A DNA stretch of 64,000 nt from the NCBI GenBank assembly GCA_958418815.1, contig CATZGB010000001.1, positions 1 to 64,000 of the forward strand, written 5' to 3'. Below are positions 32,431-42,876 of the stretch, piece after piece. Made by a program: the position numbers and the translations under genes. The stretch is from an uncultured Bacteroidales bacterium (lineage in GTDB: Bacteria; Bacteroidota; Bacteroidia; Bacteroidales; Muribaculaceae). Every line of letters begins with the position of its first letter. The first letter of the stretch is position 1. The notes under the pieces are model-generated. The model saw only the letters and a list, made by a program, of their open reading frames with translations. It did no database searches and was not told the origin of the DNA.

Positions 32431-35400
32431 TCAGTTGGCGGTGACGGCCAGGCGGCGCGAGGCGGTGGAGGTCTTCTCGCCGGAATTGTCGTCGGAGACA
32501 GTGGCGCGGTAGAGGTAGATGCCGCGGCCCACACGGTGGCCTCCATAGTCGGTGAGGTCCCAGGTGATGGGCTGGCTCTGGAACATGTCGCTGCGTCCCT
32601 GCTGGGTAGCCTGCCACAGACGGCGGCCCATCATGTCAAACACCTCGATGGTCACTGTCAGGGCGCGGTCGGGACGGTCATGCGACACATAGAAATTGGC
32701 CTCGACCGACGCAGGGTTGCAGTCGGTGTAGACATCGTATATCGTGGGGGTTATCTCCTTGGCCACGAAGAAATCGATAGTGGCCTCGGCTGAATTGGGC
32801 GCGGTGTCCCAGACACGCAGGCGCAGGGTGTGTGCCCCCACAGGCAGCCCTTCGAGGGGATATGCGATGGTACCGCCCGGCACACCGTTGGTGTAGGGGG
32901 TGAAATAATCGGCGACATCGGTGTAGCTCTTCGAGCCATTGTCAAGATATAGCCCCATCTGGTGGCCCACACCGGCGGTGGAGAGGTTTATGGCGCGGTC
33001 ATCGGAAATCTCAGCTATCACCATCGGGGAATTGTTGACCTCGTCGCCCGACACGAACGACGGATGATTGAGATAGAACGCGTCGATTGACGGGGGCACC
33101 ACATCGGGCTCGGCGTCAAAGTCTGTGCCATAGACATAGAAGTCGCGGTTGACACCGACCGCCTCGTTGCCCGCATCATCATATGCGTAAAGGCTTATGG
33201 CGGCATTGCGGTAGTTGTTTACCACCTCCGACGGCATGTTGACCGGGAGGGTGAAGCGGCCATCCTTGACATCAGTGTTGCCGACCACCAGGCGGCCTCC
33301 CTGCTGGTCGAATGTCATCTGCACCCCGGCACCATGGCCCTGGGTTGTCACCGACTGCTCGGCATCATAAATCGTGGCGACAAGATGTCCGTTGAATCCC
33401 GAGGCGGGAGTGCCGTCAGGATTCTCTATATGTCCGGCGATTGATGTCTGCTGCCGGGCCATCAGGCATGGAGGCTCCTGGTCGGGAGCCACCGGCAAGT
33501 CGGTCTCGTGGATGCGGTCAACCACCACCCTCGACGACGGCATCATAAGCCTGAGCGCAGGGTCTCCCATAAGCACATAGCGGAGCTTGTTGGAGTCGGG
33601 ACGCGGAATCGGATCCCGGTTGCCCTGGGCATCTTTGTGGTTCTCGTCCATATAGTCATTCTTGGTGAGCATGTATATCTCCCCGAGGGTCATATATTTG
33701 CCATCCTCGCCACGCTGGAGGAAATGGCGGCCGAGCGAAGCCGAGAGGTTGCCGTTGTAGGTGATGTAGACCGCGCGTGTGGCCGAGATGCCGGCAATCA
33801 CGCCGCCGTTGGGATTCTTGAAAAGAATCTCCGCACCCGATACCGTAGGGTCATCCCAGCGCAGGAAATTACATGTGGCCCCGTAGACCACCGGCCAATG
33901 GCGCAGGTAGAAATTGTTGAGGTCGGAATATGTCACAAAGCTCTCGCCGGTCAGCGACGTGGAGTTGGCATGGCCGGTGTAGAACCATAGCAACGCCCCC
34001 TCGTCGAGATAGCGGTAAAACACCTGGCGGGCCTCCTCGCAGATGTTTGAGGTACGCTCATACTGGTCGATGTAAAGCTTCTTGATGAAGCCGTCCTCAC
34101 CGCCGTTGCTGGCGGCAAGGTATTCGCTGAACCATTCGGCGTGGGTCATATGTATCCCCGCATCCTCGTCGTCGGCGGTCACCAGGATGTTGTTCTTCCA
34201 GTTGGAGCGGGGCATCTTGGTGTAATAGCGCTCCATCTTGTCGATGGCGGATTTCACGTCGGCCTGCGACATAGCCGGGATGCGGCCCACGGCGATGCGC
34301 AGCTTGTCGGAAGAGGTCGTCGCCCCCGAGTTGTCGTCAAGGAAACCGAATATGTCGTCGGTCATGTAGGCATCGTTGTCATACAGGCCGTTGTCGCTGA
34401 ACCACGCGGGCAGGAAGGTGTTGCCAAGCGACTTGCCGTATTCCGTCACCTGGCGTATGTCGCATACCGGACGGCTCAGGAACAGGGCGTAGCGCAAAGG
34501 CTTGTCGCTGGCCGACTGCCTGTCATAAAACATCTTCAGCAGCTTGCGGAACGACTGCACGTCGGGCGCACCTGACGAGAACTCGTTGTAAATCTCCTGG
34601 GGCGTAAGCACCGTGACATGCAGCGGGTCCACCGCATCCTTGCGGTGGAAATCGGCCAGCCGTTCGGCCTGGTCTTTCCATGCCGGGAGGGTGAAAATCA
34701 CCATCTCCGTCGCCGGGAGCGAGTGGAGGTTCTGGTTTTTCACCTCACCGACAAGCGCGGCCTCAAGGAACGGGGCCGAAGGCTTCCAGGCGGCGAAACG
34801 CCTCACGCCGGTGCGCCTGAGGCTCCAGGTCGAGCTACCTCCTGACGGAGCCGACAAATCCATCGCAGTGGCCTCCATCGGGGAAGTGATGTCCCACACC
34901 CGGGTGTCGGCATCAGCGCCGTGGAGCAGGAAACCCGACGTGCTGCCCGAAGCGTGGAAAATCTTGTTGCCATCCTCCAGGGTGAGGCGACGGCTGTATG
35001 TCAGGGCGATATAGTTGAGGTAGGCCGACGTGACAGTCGAGGGACAGGTGAAATTGACCCCTATCTGCACATTCTCCGAACTCACCTGGAAATCCTTGCG
35101 CGACAATCCCTCGATTCCGTGTCTCTCGCTGTCGGTGGTCGACGAGATACGGTCGCTGGAGGTGGTCGGGAGCGTGACCCCGTTTGCGGTATAAGTTATG
35201 GTGGAGGGGTCAGACAGCGTCTTTGCCACAAACGAGGCCTCCATCGACACCGGCGATGAGGTGTCGATGCCGGGCATCGCAATCTGGAATGTGCGCGAGC
35301 GGGTGTATTTGAAGTCCTCCCCGACCATCAGGAACCCGGCATAGCCGGGCGACACCAGCTCCTGCTCGTGATATGCCAGAGCCTGGTAGGTCTTGGCCGG

Positions 35401-35925
35401 AGCCGGCGCGTAGGGGTCTGAGGCAGCATCGAGCTGAGGCACCAGACGCTCGTCGTCGGTCTCCGACAGGAAATAATATCCAAGGAGGGTGAACGGGTTC
35501 TGCACCGGGCGCAGGTATTTCGTGGCCGGGTTGCCCACCGTCACGGGCCCTTCGCCGAAGAACACGATTCCCCTCCCCGCCAGATACTCCGACGGGGTCT
35601 GGGGCAGGTCGTCGAGATAAGAGTTGTCGAGACGTTCGGGAAGACGCATCGCGCCATAGCCGTAGACCTTGACCCGCGAGGGATCGGAGAATCCCCACTG
35701 GCGCAACTGCTGGTCGGAGAGCAGGTGCATGCCCGACTGACCGACGGCGATTTTCACCCAGCGGCCCGAGGCAAGACGCGACGAGGAGGCATAGGTGTCG
35801 GGGGAGAGCGCCGACACTGGCTGGCGGCCTGCGGCCCACATGAGCAAAATGATCAACAGGGCGCAGAGAGAGCGACCGTGTTTTCTCCCGTATGATGATT
35901 TGCGGTAAATAGATTTCATAGCCAT
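32431..35925 (-). CDS. porU: Type IX secretion system sortase PorU
   Basis: PorU is the gingipain-like (C25) sortase that removes C-terminal signals from T9SS cargo and attaches the cargo to the cell surface. The 1164-residue protein has a signal segment (LCALLIILLMWAAGRQPVSA) and a long N-terminal domain. The C25 domain has the likely catalytic His in WFYTGHANST and Cys in VYGATCNFLRW, and a C-terminal sorting domain ends RGIYLYRATVSDDNSGEKTSTASRRLAV. Size is normal for PorU. Confidence 0.93.
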   Translation of the reverse strand: MAMKSIYRKSSYGRKHGRSLCALLIILLMWAAGRQPVSALSPDTYASSSRLASGRWVKIAVGQSGMHLLSDQQLRQWGFSDPSRVKVYGYGAMRLPERLDNSYLDDLPQTPSEYLAGRGIVFFGEGPVTVGNPATKYLRPVQNPFTLLGYYFLSETDDERLVPQLDAASDPYAPAPAKTYQALAYHEQELVSPGYAGFLMVGEDFKYTRSRTFQIAMPGIDTSSPVSMEASFVAKTLSDPSTITYTANGVTLPTTSSDRISSTTDSERHGIEGLSRKDFQVSSENVQIGVNFTCPSTVTSAYLNYIALTYSRRLTLEDGNKIFHASGSTSGFLLHGADADTRVWDITSPMEATAMDLSAPSGGSSTWSLRRTGVRRFAAWKPSAPFLEAALVGEVKNQNLHSLPATEMVIFTLPAWKDQAERLADFHRKDAVDPLHVTVLTPQEIYNEFSSGAPDVQSFRKLLKMFYDRQSASDKPLRYALFLSRPVCDIRQVTEYGKSLGNTFLPAWFSDNGLYDNDAYMTDDIFGFLDDNSGATTSSDKLRIAVGRIPAMSQADVKSAIDKMERYYTKMPRSNWKNNILVTADDEDAGIHMTHAEWFSEYLAASNGGEDGFIKKLYIDQYERTSNICEEARQVFYRYLDEGALLWFYTGHANSTSLTGESFVTYSDLNNFYLRHWPVVYGATCNFLRWDDPTVSGAEILFKNPNGGVIAGISATRAVYITYNGNLSASLGRHFLQRGEDGKYMTLGEIYMLTKNDYMDENHKDAQGNRDPIPRPDSNKLRYVLMGDPALRLMMPSSRVVVDRIHETDLPVAPDQEPPCLMARQQTSIAGHIENPDGTPASGFNGHLVATIYDAEQSVTTQGHGAGVQMTFDQQGGRLVVGNTDVKDGRFTLPVNMPSEVVNNYRNAAISLYAYDDAGNEAVGVNRDFYVYGTDFDAEPDVVPPSIDAFYLNHPSFVSGDEVNNSPMVIAEISDDRAINLSTAGVGHQMGLYLDNGSKSYTDVADYFTPYTNGVPGGTIAYPLEGLPVGAHTLRLRVWDTAPNSAEATIDFFVAKEITPTIYDVYTDCNPASVEANFYVSHDRPDRALTVTIEVFDMMGRRLWQATQQGRSDMFQSQPITWDLTDYGGHRVGRGIYLYRATVSDDNSGEKTSTASRRLAVTAN

Positions 35926-36080
35926 TCGATAATGGCGGGATGTGCAACCGGATATAATCCCGCTAACATATTAACGGCTGTGACAGCGGTTTATTGCGTC
36001 TGCCGCGCATACATGACAGACGGGGTGCCGGCGGCAACACAGCCTGCCGGCACCCCGTGCATATCGTGGGGAGCAATCCC

Positions 36081-38813
36081 TTACCTGACAGCCACCCTGG
36101 CGTTGTTGACCAGGTATATCCCTGCGGGGAGGCTGAAATCGGCGGTGGCGCTCACTTCGCGGTCATATATGAGCCGTCCGTCGACCGAGCGCACTGCCAC
36201 GGCCTGGGGGGTGGCGACCACCACACGCGCCAGGCCCTCAAGGCCGTACACGCGGAAAGGGACAGTGTCCTCCTCCTCCGTCACTGCGGCCACGCCGGAG
36301 GTCTGGCCGGGAATGACCACTGCCTCTGTCATCGCCTGGGCGTCATTGCGGGCCGGGGCATCCCGGTCGTCGAATGGGAGGTAGACCTCGAGGCTCGACT
36401 GTATCATCTTCCCGTCGACGATGGCCTTGACCTCGTCGGCGTTGAGCGCCGAGCGGTAGAACATCACTTCCGAGAGGTCGGTCTTTCCATCGCCAGGCAG
36501 GATTGTGACCTTCGTTGGAATCTCCTTGGAAGCCAGCTCGCCAAGCAGCTCATCCCCGGCATAAAGGAGGGTGCGTCCCTGGGCGTGGTAATGCGACAGG
36601 GTCACATAGATGGGCGCGGAAGCCCTCTCGGCAGCGTCGGCGACAGCCCCTGATATTGTCTCACCCGAGGCAGCGGTGTAGGTCACGGTCGAGCCGTCGA
36701 ATGATATGGAGGCCACACCGTCGGTGGTGGTCACGTTCACGGCCTCACCTTTTGGAATCTCATTGAGACCGACCACGAGGGCGAAAGGATGCACCTCATC
36801 CTCGGGCTCGAACTCCACCTTGCCTTTGACTCCTATCGACATCGAGTTGCCTGTCTTGCGCGCGGGGATGGGTTTCCCGGCCTTCAGCGCGTCGAAGAGC
36901 GACGGGGTGATGGCGTGGAACAGTTCGGCATGCCCTTCGGTGTCGGGGTGGTAGATGTCATCGCCGTTCTGGAAACCGTCGGCCCATCTGCCCGCGCCGT
37001 TGTCTATCGCTCCGAGGAGGTTGACAGAGGGCACATCCCAACTGTTGATGAGGAGGTTCATGCGGCGCACATAATCGTAATCGGAGGCTTCGAAGTCGCC
37101 ACGGGTGTAGTTGTTCATCACCACCGGCACTATGCCGTCCTCGCGGGCCTTGGCGATAAGCAGCTGCATGTTGTTGGCGAACTGGTTGTAGACAGCCTCC
37201 TGGTCGGCGGCTCCATGGATTCCCTCGTTGCCGAGCGACACCCCGAAGATGACGTAGCGGCTGAAATCATTCACCAGCTCGCTGTAACGGTCGAGCAGGT
37301 TTATGGTGTTGTTGCCGTTCACGGCGATGCTCGACAGGAAGAAGGGATTCTCCGACAGCCCCTCCTGATGGCGGGCGGCCACAAGCTGATCAAACATGTA
37401 AGCGTAGCCCTGGTTGCCGGTGGCTCCCTGGCCGTTGGAGACAGATGAGCCCATCACCGTGATGCGGTGTTCATCGATGCCGTCGGCAGGCTCGATATGG
37501 TAGGCCATCTCATTGAGGTCGAGGGTGATGACATATTTGCCGAAATTAAGGTTGATGTCGGACAGGGTGTAGTTCTCCCAGGAGAAGCCCACCGAGTTGT
37601 CACTGCCGCTCAGCTTCGAGATCTTGTAGCTCCAGCTGTTGTTGAGGATGAAGTTGAAGCGCGAGCGGTCGGTGACCGACGGACGGTTGGTCAGGGTCAC
37701 CTCCCCGCGCCAAACACCGTTTCCGGCATAGGGCAGGTCCTCCACATTCGAGGTGCTCCAGCCGTGGACGGCGCTTCCGGTCATCGAGCAGGCTGTGATG
37801 GGGGTTATCGTGAGGGTGGCGGTGTTGAAGTCGACACGCACAATCGAGAGCTGCTGGGATGTCACCGTGTAGACATCATCCGACCCAGCCTCAAGCTTCC
37901 CCTCCGAGGTCACGCCGTAGCTCAGGGGTTCATCCTCTGATGAGACCGCCTCGAAGCTGAAACTGCCCGGCTGGAGCATGGTGAAGCACTGGAACACGCC
38001 GGCATTCTTGCCGTCGGGAGAGACCATGTGCATCTCGGTCGACTCGCCGTTCTCGGCGGCGGAGCCACGGAGCGTTGCAGACACCACGGTGACGGGAGCG
38101 TCAGGGCGGCGGCCTCCGGTGAACTCCTCCATCTTCATGGCATTCAGCGGGATATATGTGCCGGCGCTGCGGGTGATTGTGAACACTATCTCGCCGTTGT
38201 CGTCAGGGAAGACATAGTCAGACACCAGTATCTTGTCGGTGTTCTGGTTTTCCCCGTCATGCCCGATGCCGCTGCCTGCGGCCTGCAGCGTCCCTGCCGA
38301 GGTGTTGATGCCATCCATGGTGTAGATTCCGGTACGGGTGTCTGTGGCTTTCCTGGAGCCGAAAATATGGAAGCGGTAGGAGTGCTGCGGATCGAGACCC
38401 GAGATGGTGAACTCCCCTTTGGGCTGGTCGGCCTCGAAGAAGAAATAGTCTTCGGTGGCCGTGGCCACGGCCAGGTCGCCAAGCAGCTCGGCGGAGGGGG
38501 TCATCAGGCCGCCGCCCCCACCCTTGCCGTTGGTCGAGAAGCGGGTGTCGAGCGAAATGCGATATGATGTCGGCTGGTTGTCGGCGTTGACAAGGTTGTC
38601 ATAGACGGTGCCCTGGGCGGCATATTTGTCGCCGGCGATGTTGTTGGTGATGTTGTTCCAGTGATGGCCGTTGGCATCCTCACCCTCCGTTACCGTGCCT
38701 TGCGAGGCGGTGATGGTACCGAAGTCGAAGTAGAGGGTCTGGGAAAGCTCCTGGGCGGAGACTCCCCAGACCATTCCTGCGGCGATGATGACAGACAAAA
38801 AGGATTTGTTCAT
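36081..38813 (-). CDS. Secreted SGNH/GDSL-like hydrolase with T9SS tail
   Basis: This 910-residue exported protein (signal MNKSFLSVIIAAGMVWGVSA) has a beta-sandwich start, a central SGNH-type domain (HRITVMGSSVSNGQGATGNQGYAYMFDQL, the block IFGVSLGNEG and DDIYHPDTEGH for the Asp-His pair), then a LamG-like region. It ends with a T9SS C-terminal sorting motif (VRSVDGRLIYDREVSATADFSLPAGIYLVN). The nucleophile block reads GSS where GDS is usual. Carbohydrate esterase activity on the cell surface is likely. Confidence 0.85.
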   Translation of the reverse strand: MNKSFLSVIIAAGMVWGVSAQELSQTLYFDFGTITASQGTVTEGEDANGHHWNNITNNIAGDKYAAQGTVYDNLVNADNQPTSYRISLDTRFSTNGKGGGGGLMTPSAELLGDLAVATATEDYFFFEADQPKGEFTISGLDPQHSYRFHIFGSRKATDTRTGIYTMDGINTSAGTLQAAGSGIGHDGENQNTDKILVSDYVFPDDNGEIVFTITRSAGTYIPLNAMKMEEFTGGRRPDAPVTVVSATLRGSAAENGESTEMHMVSPDGKNAGVFQCFTMLQPGSFSFEAVSSEDEPLSYGVTSEGKLEAGSDDVYTVTSQQLSIVRVDFNTATLTITPITACSMTGSAVHGWSTSNVEDLPYAGNGVWRGEVTLTNRPSVTDRSRFNFILNNSWSYKISKLSGSDNSVGFSWENYTLSDINLNFGKYVITLDLNEMAYHIEPADGIDEHRITVMGSSVSNGQGATGNQGYAYMFDQLVAARHQEGLSENPFFLSSIAVNGNNTINLLDRYSELVNDFSRYVIFGVSLGNEGIHGAADQEAVYNQFANNMQLLIAKAREDGIVPVVMNNYTRGDFEASDYDYVRRMNLLINSWDVPSVNLLGAIDNGAGRWADGFQNGDDIYHPDTEGHAELFHAITPSLFDALKAGKPIPARKTGNSMSIGVKGKVEFEPEDEVHPFALVVGLNEIPKGEAVNVTTTDGVASISFDGSTVTYTAASGETISGAVADAAERASAPIYVTLSHYHAQGRTLLYAGDELLGELASKEIPTKVTILPGDGKTDLSEVMFYRSALNADEVKAIVDGKMIQSSLEVYLPFDDRDAPARNDAQAMTEAVVIPGQTSGVAAVTEEEDTVPFRVYGLEGLARVVVATPQAVAVRSVDGRLIYDREVSATADFSLPAGIYLVNNARVAVR

Positions 38814-38876
38814 GGTAGTTGGATAAGTCTGTGGTTAGGGATGTATCTCAATTATTCCTTAAATTTGAAACTGCCG

Positions 38877-38884
38877 CAAAATTA
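38877..38884 (-). promoter_or_regulatory. -7 element TAATTTTG for the GDSL-type gene
   Basis: Read on the minus strand this is a TAnnTTTG match about 64 bases before the start at 38813, with an ATTG about 21 bases further upstream. Confidence 0.5.
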
Positions 38885-38933
38885 CATCCCCATGAAAGGT
38901 GTTTGCAATACCGGGTAAAAAAATCGGTAAACG

Positions 38934-38980
38934 GCAAAAACGCGCAATAAGCTTGTTAATAGCAAGTTGCGCGTTTTTGC
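38934..38980 (-). terminator. Bidirectional terminator after the U32 peptidase gene
   Basis: GCAAAAACGCGCAA (38934-38947) is a perfect reverse complement of TTGCGCGTTTTTGC (38967-38980). T- and A-runs lie on both arms. It lies downstream of the peptidase gene and upstream of the GDSL-type gene's promoter. Confidence 0.85.
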
Positions 38981-39034
38981 ATTATGTTTTCGGTAACTAA
39001 GGCGAAAGGCTTTTGAAATGCCTCGCCGGTCATG

Positions 39035-40276
39035 TCAGTCGAGCGGACGCCAGAAGTAGAGCTTGTCGGAGGGCCTTACCTTGGAGGGGACGGCAATCGA
39101 GAACGACTGCCCCTTTCCGACGGTGTCGACCGGCTTGAGGTCGACGCGTATCTCATCCAGGGTGAGGATGAGGGTGCCGGTGGTCGGCCCGGTGATCACC
39201 ACCTCGTCGCCGGGATGCAGCTCACCCGCCTCCATGTAGAACTCCGCCACGCCGAGTTTGGAGAAATACCTCACCCCCTTGGCGCGGTACTCCTTGACGC
39301 GAGTGGCCGATGAGCCGTATTTGCTCGACCACTCCCCGAGCCGCTGGCCGAGGTAATAGCCGTCCCAGAATCCACGGTTGAATATCTTCGCCAGCTCATT
39401 CTCCCAGCCGGCGATGCGCTCGTCGGTGTAGGTGCCGTCGCAAAGGGCCTCCAGGGCCTCGCTGTAGCAGCGCACGGCGATGTCGACATACTCCGGCCCG
39501 CGGGCGCGCCCCTCGATTTTGAACACCCTTACCCCGGCATCGGCCATCTTGTTGAGGAAATGTATCGTGCGGAGGTCTTTGGGAGACATTATGTATTTGT
39601 TCTCGACATCGAGCTGGTCGCCGGTCTCGCGGTCGGTGACAGTGTAGCCCCGGCGGCAGATCTGGGTGCATGCCCCACGGTTGGCCGATGAGTTCATCTG
39701 ATGGAGGCTGAGGTAGCACTTTCCGGAGACGGCCATGCACAGCGCCCCGTGGCAGAACATCTCTATCCTCACAAGCTCACCCCGCGGGCCGCGGATGTCG
39801 TCGCGGATTATCGCCTCATGGATTGCCTTCACCTGGTCGAGGTTGAGCTCGCGGGCGAGCACCACCACGTCGGCAAACCGGGCGTAATAGCGCAGGGTCT
39901 CGGTGTTGGAGACGCTGAGCTGGGTGGAGATATGCACCTCCACCCCTTTCGACCGGGCGTAGAGTATCGCCGCCATGTCTGAGGCGATGATGGCCGATAT
40001 GCCCGAACAGGCGACCGCGTCGATGATGGCCCGCATCTTCTCCATGTCCTCGTCATATATTATGGTGTTGACCGTCAGATATGACTTGACCCCGTTCTCG
40101 TCGCAGATGGCGGCAATGTGGCGCAGGTCGTCGAGGGTGAAGTTGACACTCGACCGTGAACGCATGTTGAGCCCTTCGACACCGAAGTAGACGGCGTCGG
40201 CCCCGGCGTTGATGGCCGACCTGAGGCTCTCGTAGCTCCCCACGGGAGCCATTATCTCGAAATCTTTCCTGTTCAT
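39035..40276 (-). CDS. Peptidase U32 family protein (TrhP-like)
   Basis: This 413-residue protein begins MNRKDFEIMAPVGSYESLRSAINAGADAVYFGVEGLNMRSRS. The family's cysteine cluster is FCHGALCMAVSGKCYLS...NRGACTQICRRGY. Characterised U32 proteins (TrhP, RlhA) act in tRNA or rRNA hydroxylation rather than proteolysis. The four Cys likely bind an iron-sulfur cluster. Its start is 8 bases after the endonuclease gene's stop, so the two may be co-transcribed. Confidence 0.9.
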   Translation of the reverse strand: MNRKDFEIMAPVGSYESLRSAINAGADAVYFGVEGLNMRSRSSVNFTLDDLRHIAAICDENGVKSYLTVNTIIYDEDMEKMRAIIDAVACSGISAIIASDMAAILYARSKGVEVHISTQLSVSNTETLRYYARFADVVVLARELNLDQVKAIHEAIIRDDIRGPRGELVRIEMFCHGALCMAVSGKCYLSLHQMNSSANRGACTQICRRGYTVTDRETGDQLDVENKYIMSPKDLRTIHFLNKMADAGVRVFKIEGRARGPEYVDIAVRCYSEALEALCDGTYTDERIAGWENELAKIFNRGFWDGYYLGQRLGEWSSKYGSSATRVKEYRAKGVRYFSKLGVAEFYMEAGELHPGDEVVITGPTTGTLILTLDEIRVDLKPVDTVGKGQSFSIAVPSKVRPSDKLYFWRPLD

Positions 40277-40284
40277 ATCGTTTT

Positions 40285-42723
40285 TTATTTCACAAGCACG
40301 CGGCGCGAGAAGTCGCAGACATTCACGATGTAAAGTCCGGCGGGGAGGGGCAGCGTCTCAGAGCCGACGGCGACCTTGCCAGCAAACATCTCGCGGCCAT
40401 CGATGGAATAAACCGAGAAGATGTTGGCCTGGTCGGTGTTCTCGATCACCAGCTGCCCGTCGAGGCTGTAAGCGTCCCAGCTGTGGTAGGCGTGACCCTC
40501 GGGGGTGAGCTGCAGGCCGGATGAGGCATAGTCTGAGATGGAGAGGTCGTCGAGCATGCAGCGCGCGCCGCCGGTCTGCTCCACTTTGAGACGGAGCGCG
40601 CCGGGGCGGTTGACCGTCACTGAGTATTCGGCGTAGGCGTTGGCCGAACCGTTTGCCTTGACCGTAACCTCACCGGCCTTCACCCATGTATTGCCATGGT
40701 CGGCCGAGACAGACAGCTTGAAGGCGCAGTCGGTCGCGTCGTTGCTCCATGGACGCGCCCAGAAGCGGACGGTGCCCATGCCGTTGGCTTTGTCTTTGAG
40801 CATGGTGATATGGCGGTTGCCCGACTTGCTGAAGCGGACAGCCTGGTTGCCGGTGTGGGGGTATGAGTTTGAACCGCCATACTCGAAGTAGGCCTGGTTG
40901 GTGGCCCATGTCGTGGCTGTGCCCTCATAGGTCAGCGCGTCGTAACCGTTGCCCTGCCCTTCGGGAATCTGCTTTTCGAAATCCTCGACGAAGGAAGCTC
41001 CTACGGGGGTGACAGTGCCCTCGACATCCACGTCATCATAGTAATAACCATCGGCCGTGGCCACCAGCGAGGTGGTGAACACACCCTCGGTGGCTGAGTA
41101 AAGGCGCATGTAGAAGCGGTCTGCGCCGGGGGAGAGTATCACGCTCTGTCCCCACGACTGCTTGTCGAGCGACAACTCGAAGGGGGCGGTCACGGAGATT
41201 GTCACATCGCCGGGGATGTTGTCGATTTCAGCCAGCACCTCGGCGACCTCTGAGGGTTCGCCGGGGAAAGCCGCGAACTCAAGCTCCCCGTCGTAGAGGA
41301 ATGCCACCGAGGGGATGGGGGCCGAGGTGGTCACGCTGATTGTCTTCGACACAAGCGTCGGGCTTGAAACGGTGTAGGTGTATGCGGTCTCAGGCTCCAG
41401 GTCCTCAACGCGGTAACTGCCCTGGGCCGCGTCGACGCTGCGGGGATACCCGTCGATTGACACGCCGCCACGGCGCACGTCGAGGGTGTAGCGCGCCCCA
41501 GGGCCGTCGATGTTGACCCAGTTTGCGGTGAACGCGTCAGATGAGACATATGTCGCGCCCATCACGGGGAGCCCGTCGACAGCCTCGGCCAGCAGGTTGA
41601 GGGTCACGGAGACATCGCCCGAGGCGATCACCGCCTTGCCGTTGGCTTTGCCGACGGCGGGGGTTTCATATTTTATGGTGAGGGTGGCTCCCTGGCCATT
41701 CACGGCATCAGGATCGAGGGTCGAGGGTGTGGCTGAGAAGCCGGTGCCGGAGACGGTCACCGAGACATCCCCGTCAATGTTCACGCCCGAGACAATGACA
41801 TCGACCGATTTGGCGATATTCACAGCCGTCAGCCCAAGGTCGAGGGTGGAGTTGTCGACCGGGGTGACAAACTTAGGCTCGTTGCCCAAAGAGAGGCTCC
41901 AGGGCTGCCCGACCTTGTCTCCCCAGATGAATTCCACCATCTCGGGATGGTCGATGAAAGGGTTGCGGTTGTGCTGATGGCCATATACTGCGTCGTTGCG
42001 CACGGTCTCCTTGTCGCTGACAGGGTCCTGGCGGTGCCATTTCAGCAGCAGGTTCAGGGCCCATGTGGAAAAGCACGGATAGTTGTTGCCCGCCATCATG
42101 TCTTTGTGCCATGTCGAGATTCTGGAGTTGTAGCGGGCGGCCATATAGAAATATGAGCGGGCGAAGTCACCTTTGTACTGGTCGTCAGGCTCGAACACCG
42201 TGCCGGAATAGCCCGGGAAAGTGGAGGCCCCGAGCTTGCCGAGCGGGCGTACACTCCCATTCGAGGGGAGGAATGTGCCGTTGGCGCATTCGCCATATGG
42301 AAAATTGCTGCGCTGCCCGTTGACCTTTCCGTCTGTCGGGTAGATATGAAACGCGTCAGACATCATCGGCGACTTGTCGTCAAACCAGCTCTTGGGGAAT
42401 GAATGCTCTTTGTTTATGCAGTCGCCCACCACCGAGTAGTTGCCACACTTGACCGAACCGAAGTTCTTGCCCCAGTTCTTGGTCGAATACATGTCCCATA
42501 TCGTGCCGTCGGGATGACGGTCTGAGTCGTCATAAACGGTGTAGAGGTTTTTGTAGCTGACCACCGTGTGGTTGCCGATTACAGTCTCGAGTTGTTGCAG
42601 CAGTGCCTTTCCGGTCTTACCCTCACATGAGGAATAATAACCCGAAGGTTCAGTGGCCGAGATGGCCGCGGTGGCGAAAGTGGCCGCCGCCATAAGGGTT
42701 AATCTGTGGAAATTCATGGTCAA
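40285..42723 (-). CDS. Secreted endonuclease I with T9SS tail
   Basis: After a signal peptide (LTLMAAATFATAAISA) comes an endonuclease I/NucM domain. Its catalytic core is NKEHSFPKSWF plus SDAFHIYPTDGKVNGQRSNFPYGEC. Ig- and fibronectin-like repeats and a jelly-roll (choice-of-anchor J type) domain follow (GTVRFWARPWSNDATDCAFKLSVS). The T9SS sorting end is YSIDGREMFAGKVAVGSETLPLPAGLYIVN. At 812 residues it is a surface or extracellular nuclease. Such enzymes may supply nucleotides from extracellular DNA. Confidence 0.9.
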   Translation of the reverse strand: MTMNFHRLTLMAAATFATAAISATEPSGYYSSCEGKTGKALLQQLETVIGNHTVVSYKNLYTVYDDSDRHPDGTIWDMYSTKNWGKNFGSVKCGNYSVVGDCINKEHSFPKSWFDDKSPMMSDAFHIYPTDGKVNGQRSNFPYGECANGTFLPSNGSVRPLGKLGASTFPGYSGTVFEPDDQYKGDFARSYFYMAARYNSRISTWHKDMMAGNNYPCFSTWALNLLLKWHRQDPVSDKETVRNDAVYGHQHNRNPFIDHPEMVEFIWGDKVGQPWSLSLGNEPKFVTPVDNSTLDLGLTAVNIAKSVDVIVSGVNIDGDVSVTVSGTGFSATPSTLDPDAVNGQGATLTIKYETPAVGKANGKAVIASGDVSVTLNLLAEAVDGLPVMGATYVSSDAFTANWVNIDGPGARYTLDVRRGGVSIDGYPRSVDAAQGSYRVEDLEPETAYTYTVSSPTLVSKTISVTTSAPIPSVAFLYDGELEFAAFPGEPSEVAEVLAEIDNIPGDVTISVTAPFELSLDKQSWGQSVILSPGADRFYMRLYSATEGVFTTSLVATADGYYYDDVDVEGTVTPVGASFVEDFEKQIPEGQGNGYDALTYEGTATTWATNQAYFEYGGSNSYPHTGNQAVRFSKSGNRHITMLKDKANGMGTVRFWARPWSNDATDCAFKLSVSADHGNTWVKAGEVTVKANGSANAYAEYSVTVNRPGALRLKVEQTGGARCMLDDLSISDYASSGLQLTPEGHAYHSWDAYSLDGQLVIENTDQANIFSVYSIDGREMFAGKVAVGSETLPLPAGLYIVNVCDFSRRVLVK

Positions 42724-42876
42724 AGCATATTTTCAGGGAATGACGCGCGGCATCCCCTGCGGTTGATTGAAGCCTGTAAAATTACATCTTTTTTTTTTCC
42801 TGTCAAAATTTCTTTTCGGGGTTAACTTTTGGCGCGCTTGTTTGTTTACCCTATGAAATCTTTAAACAACTGACTT

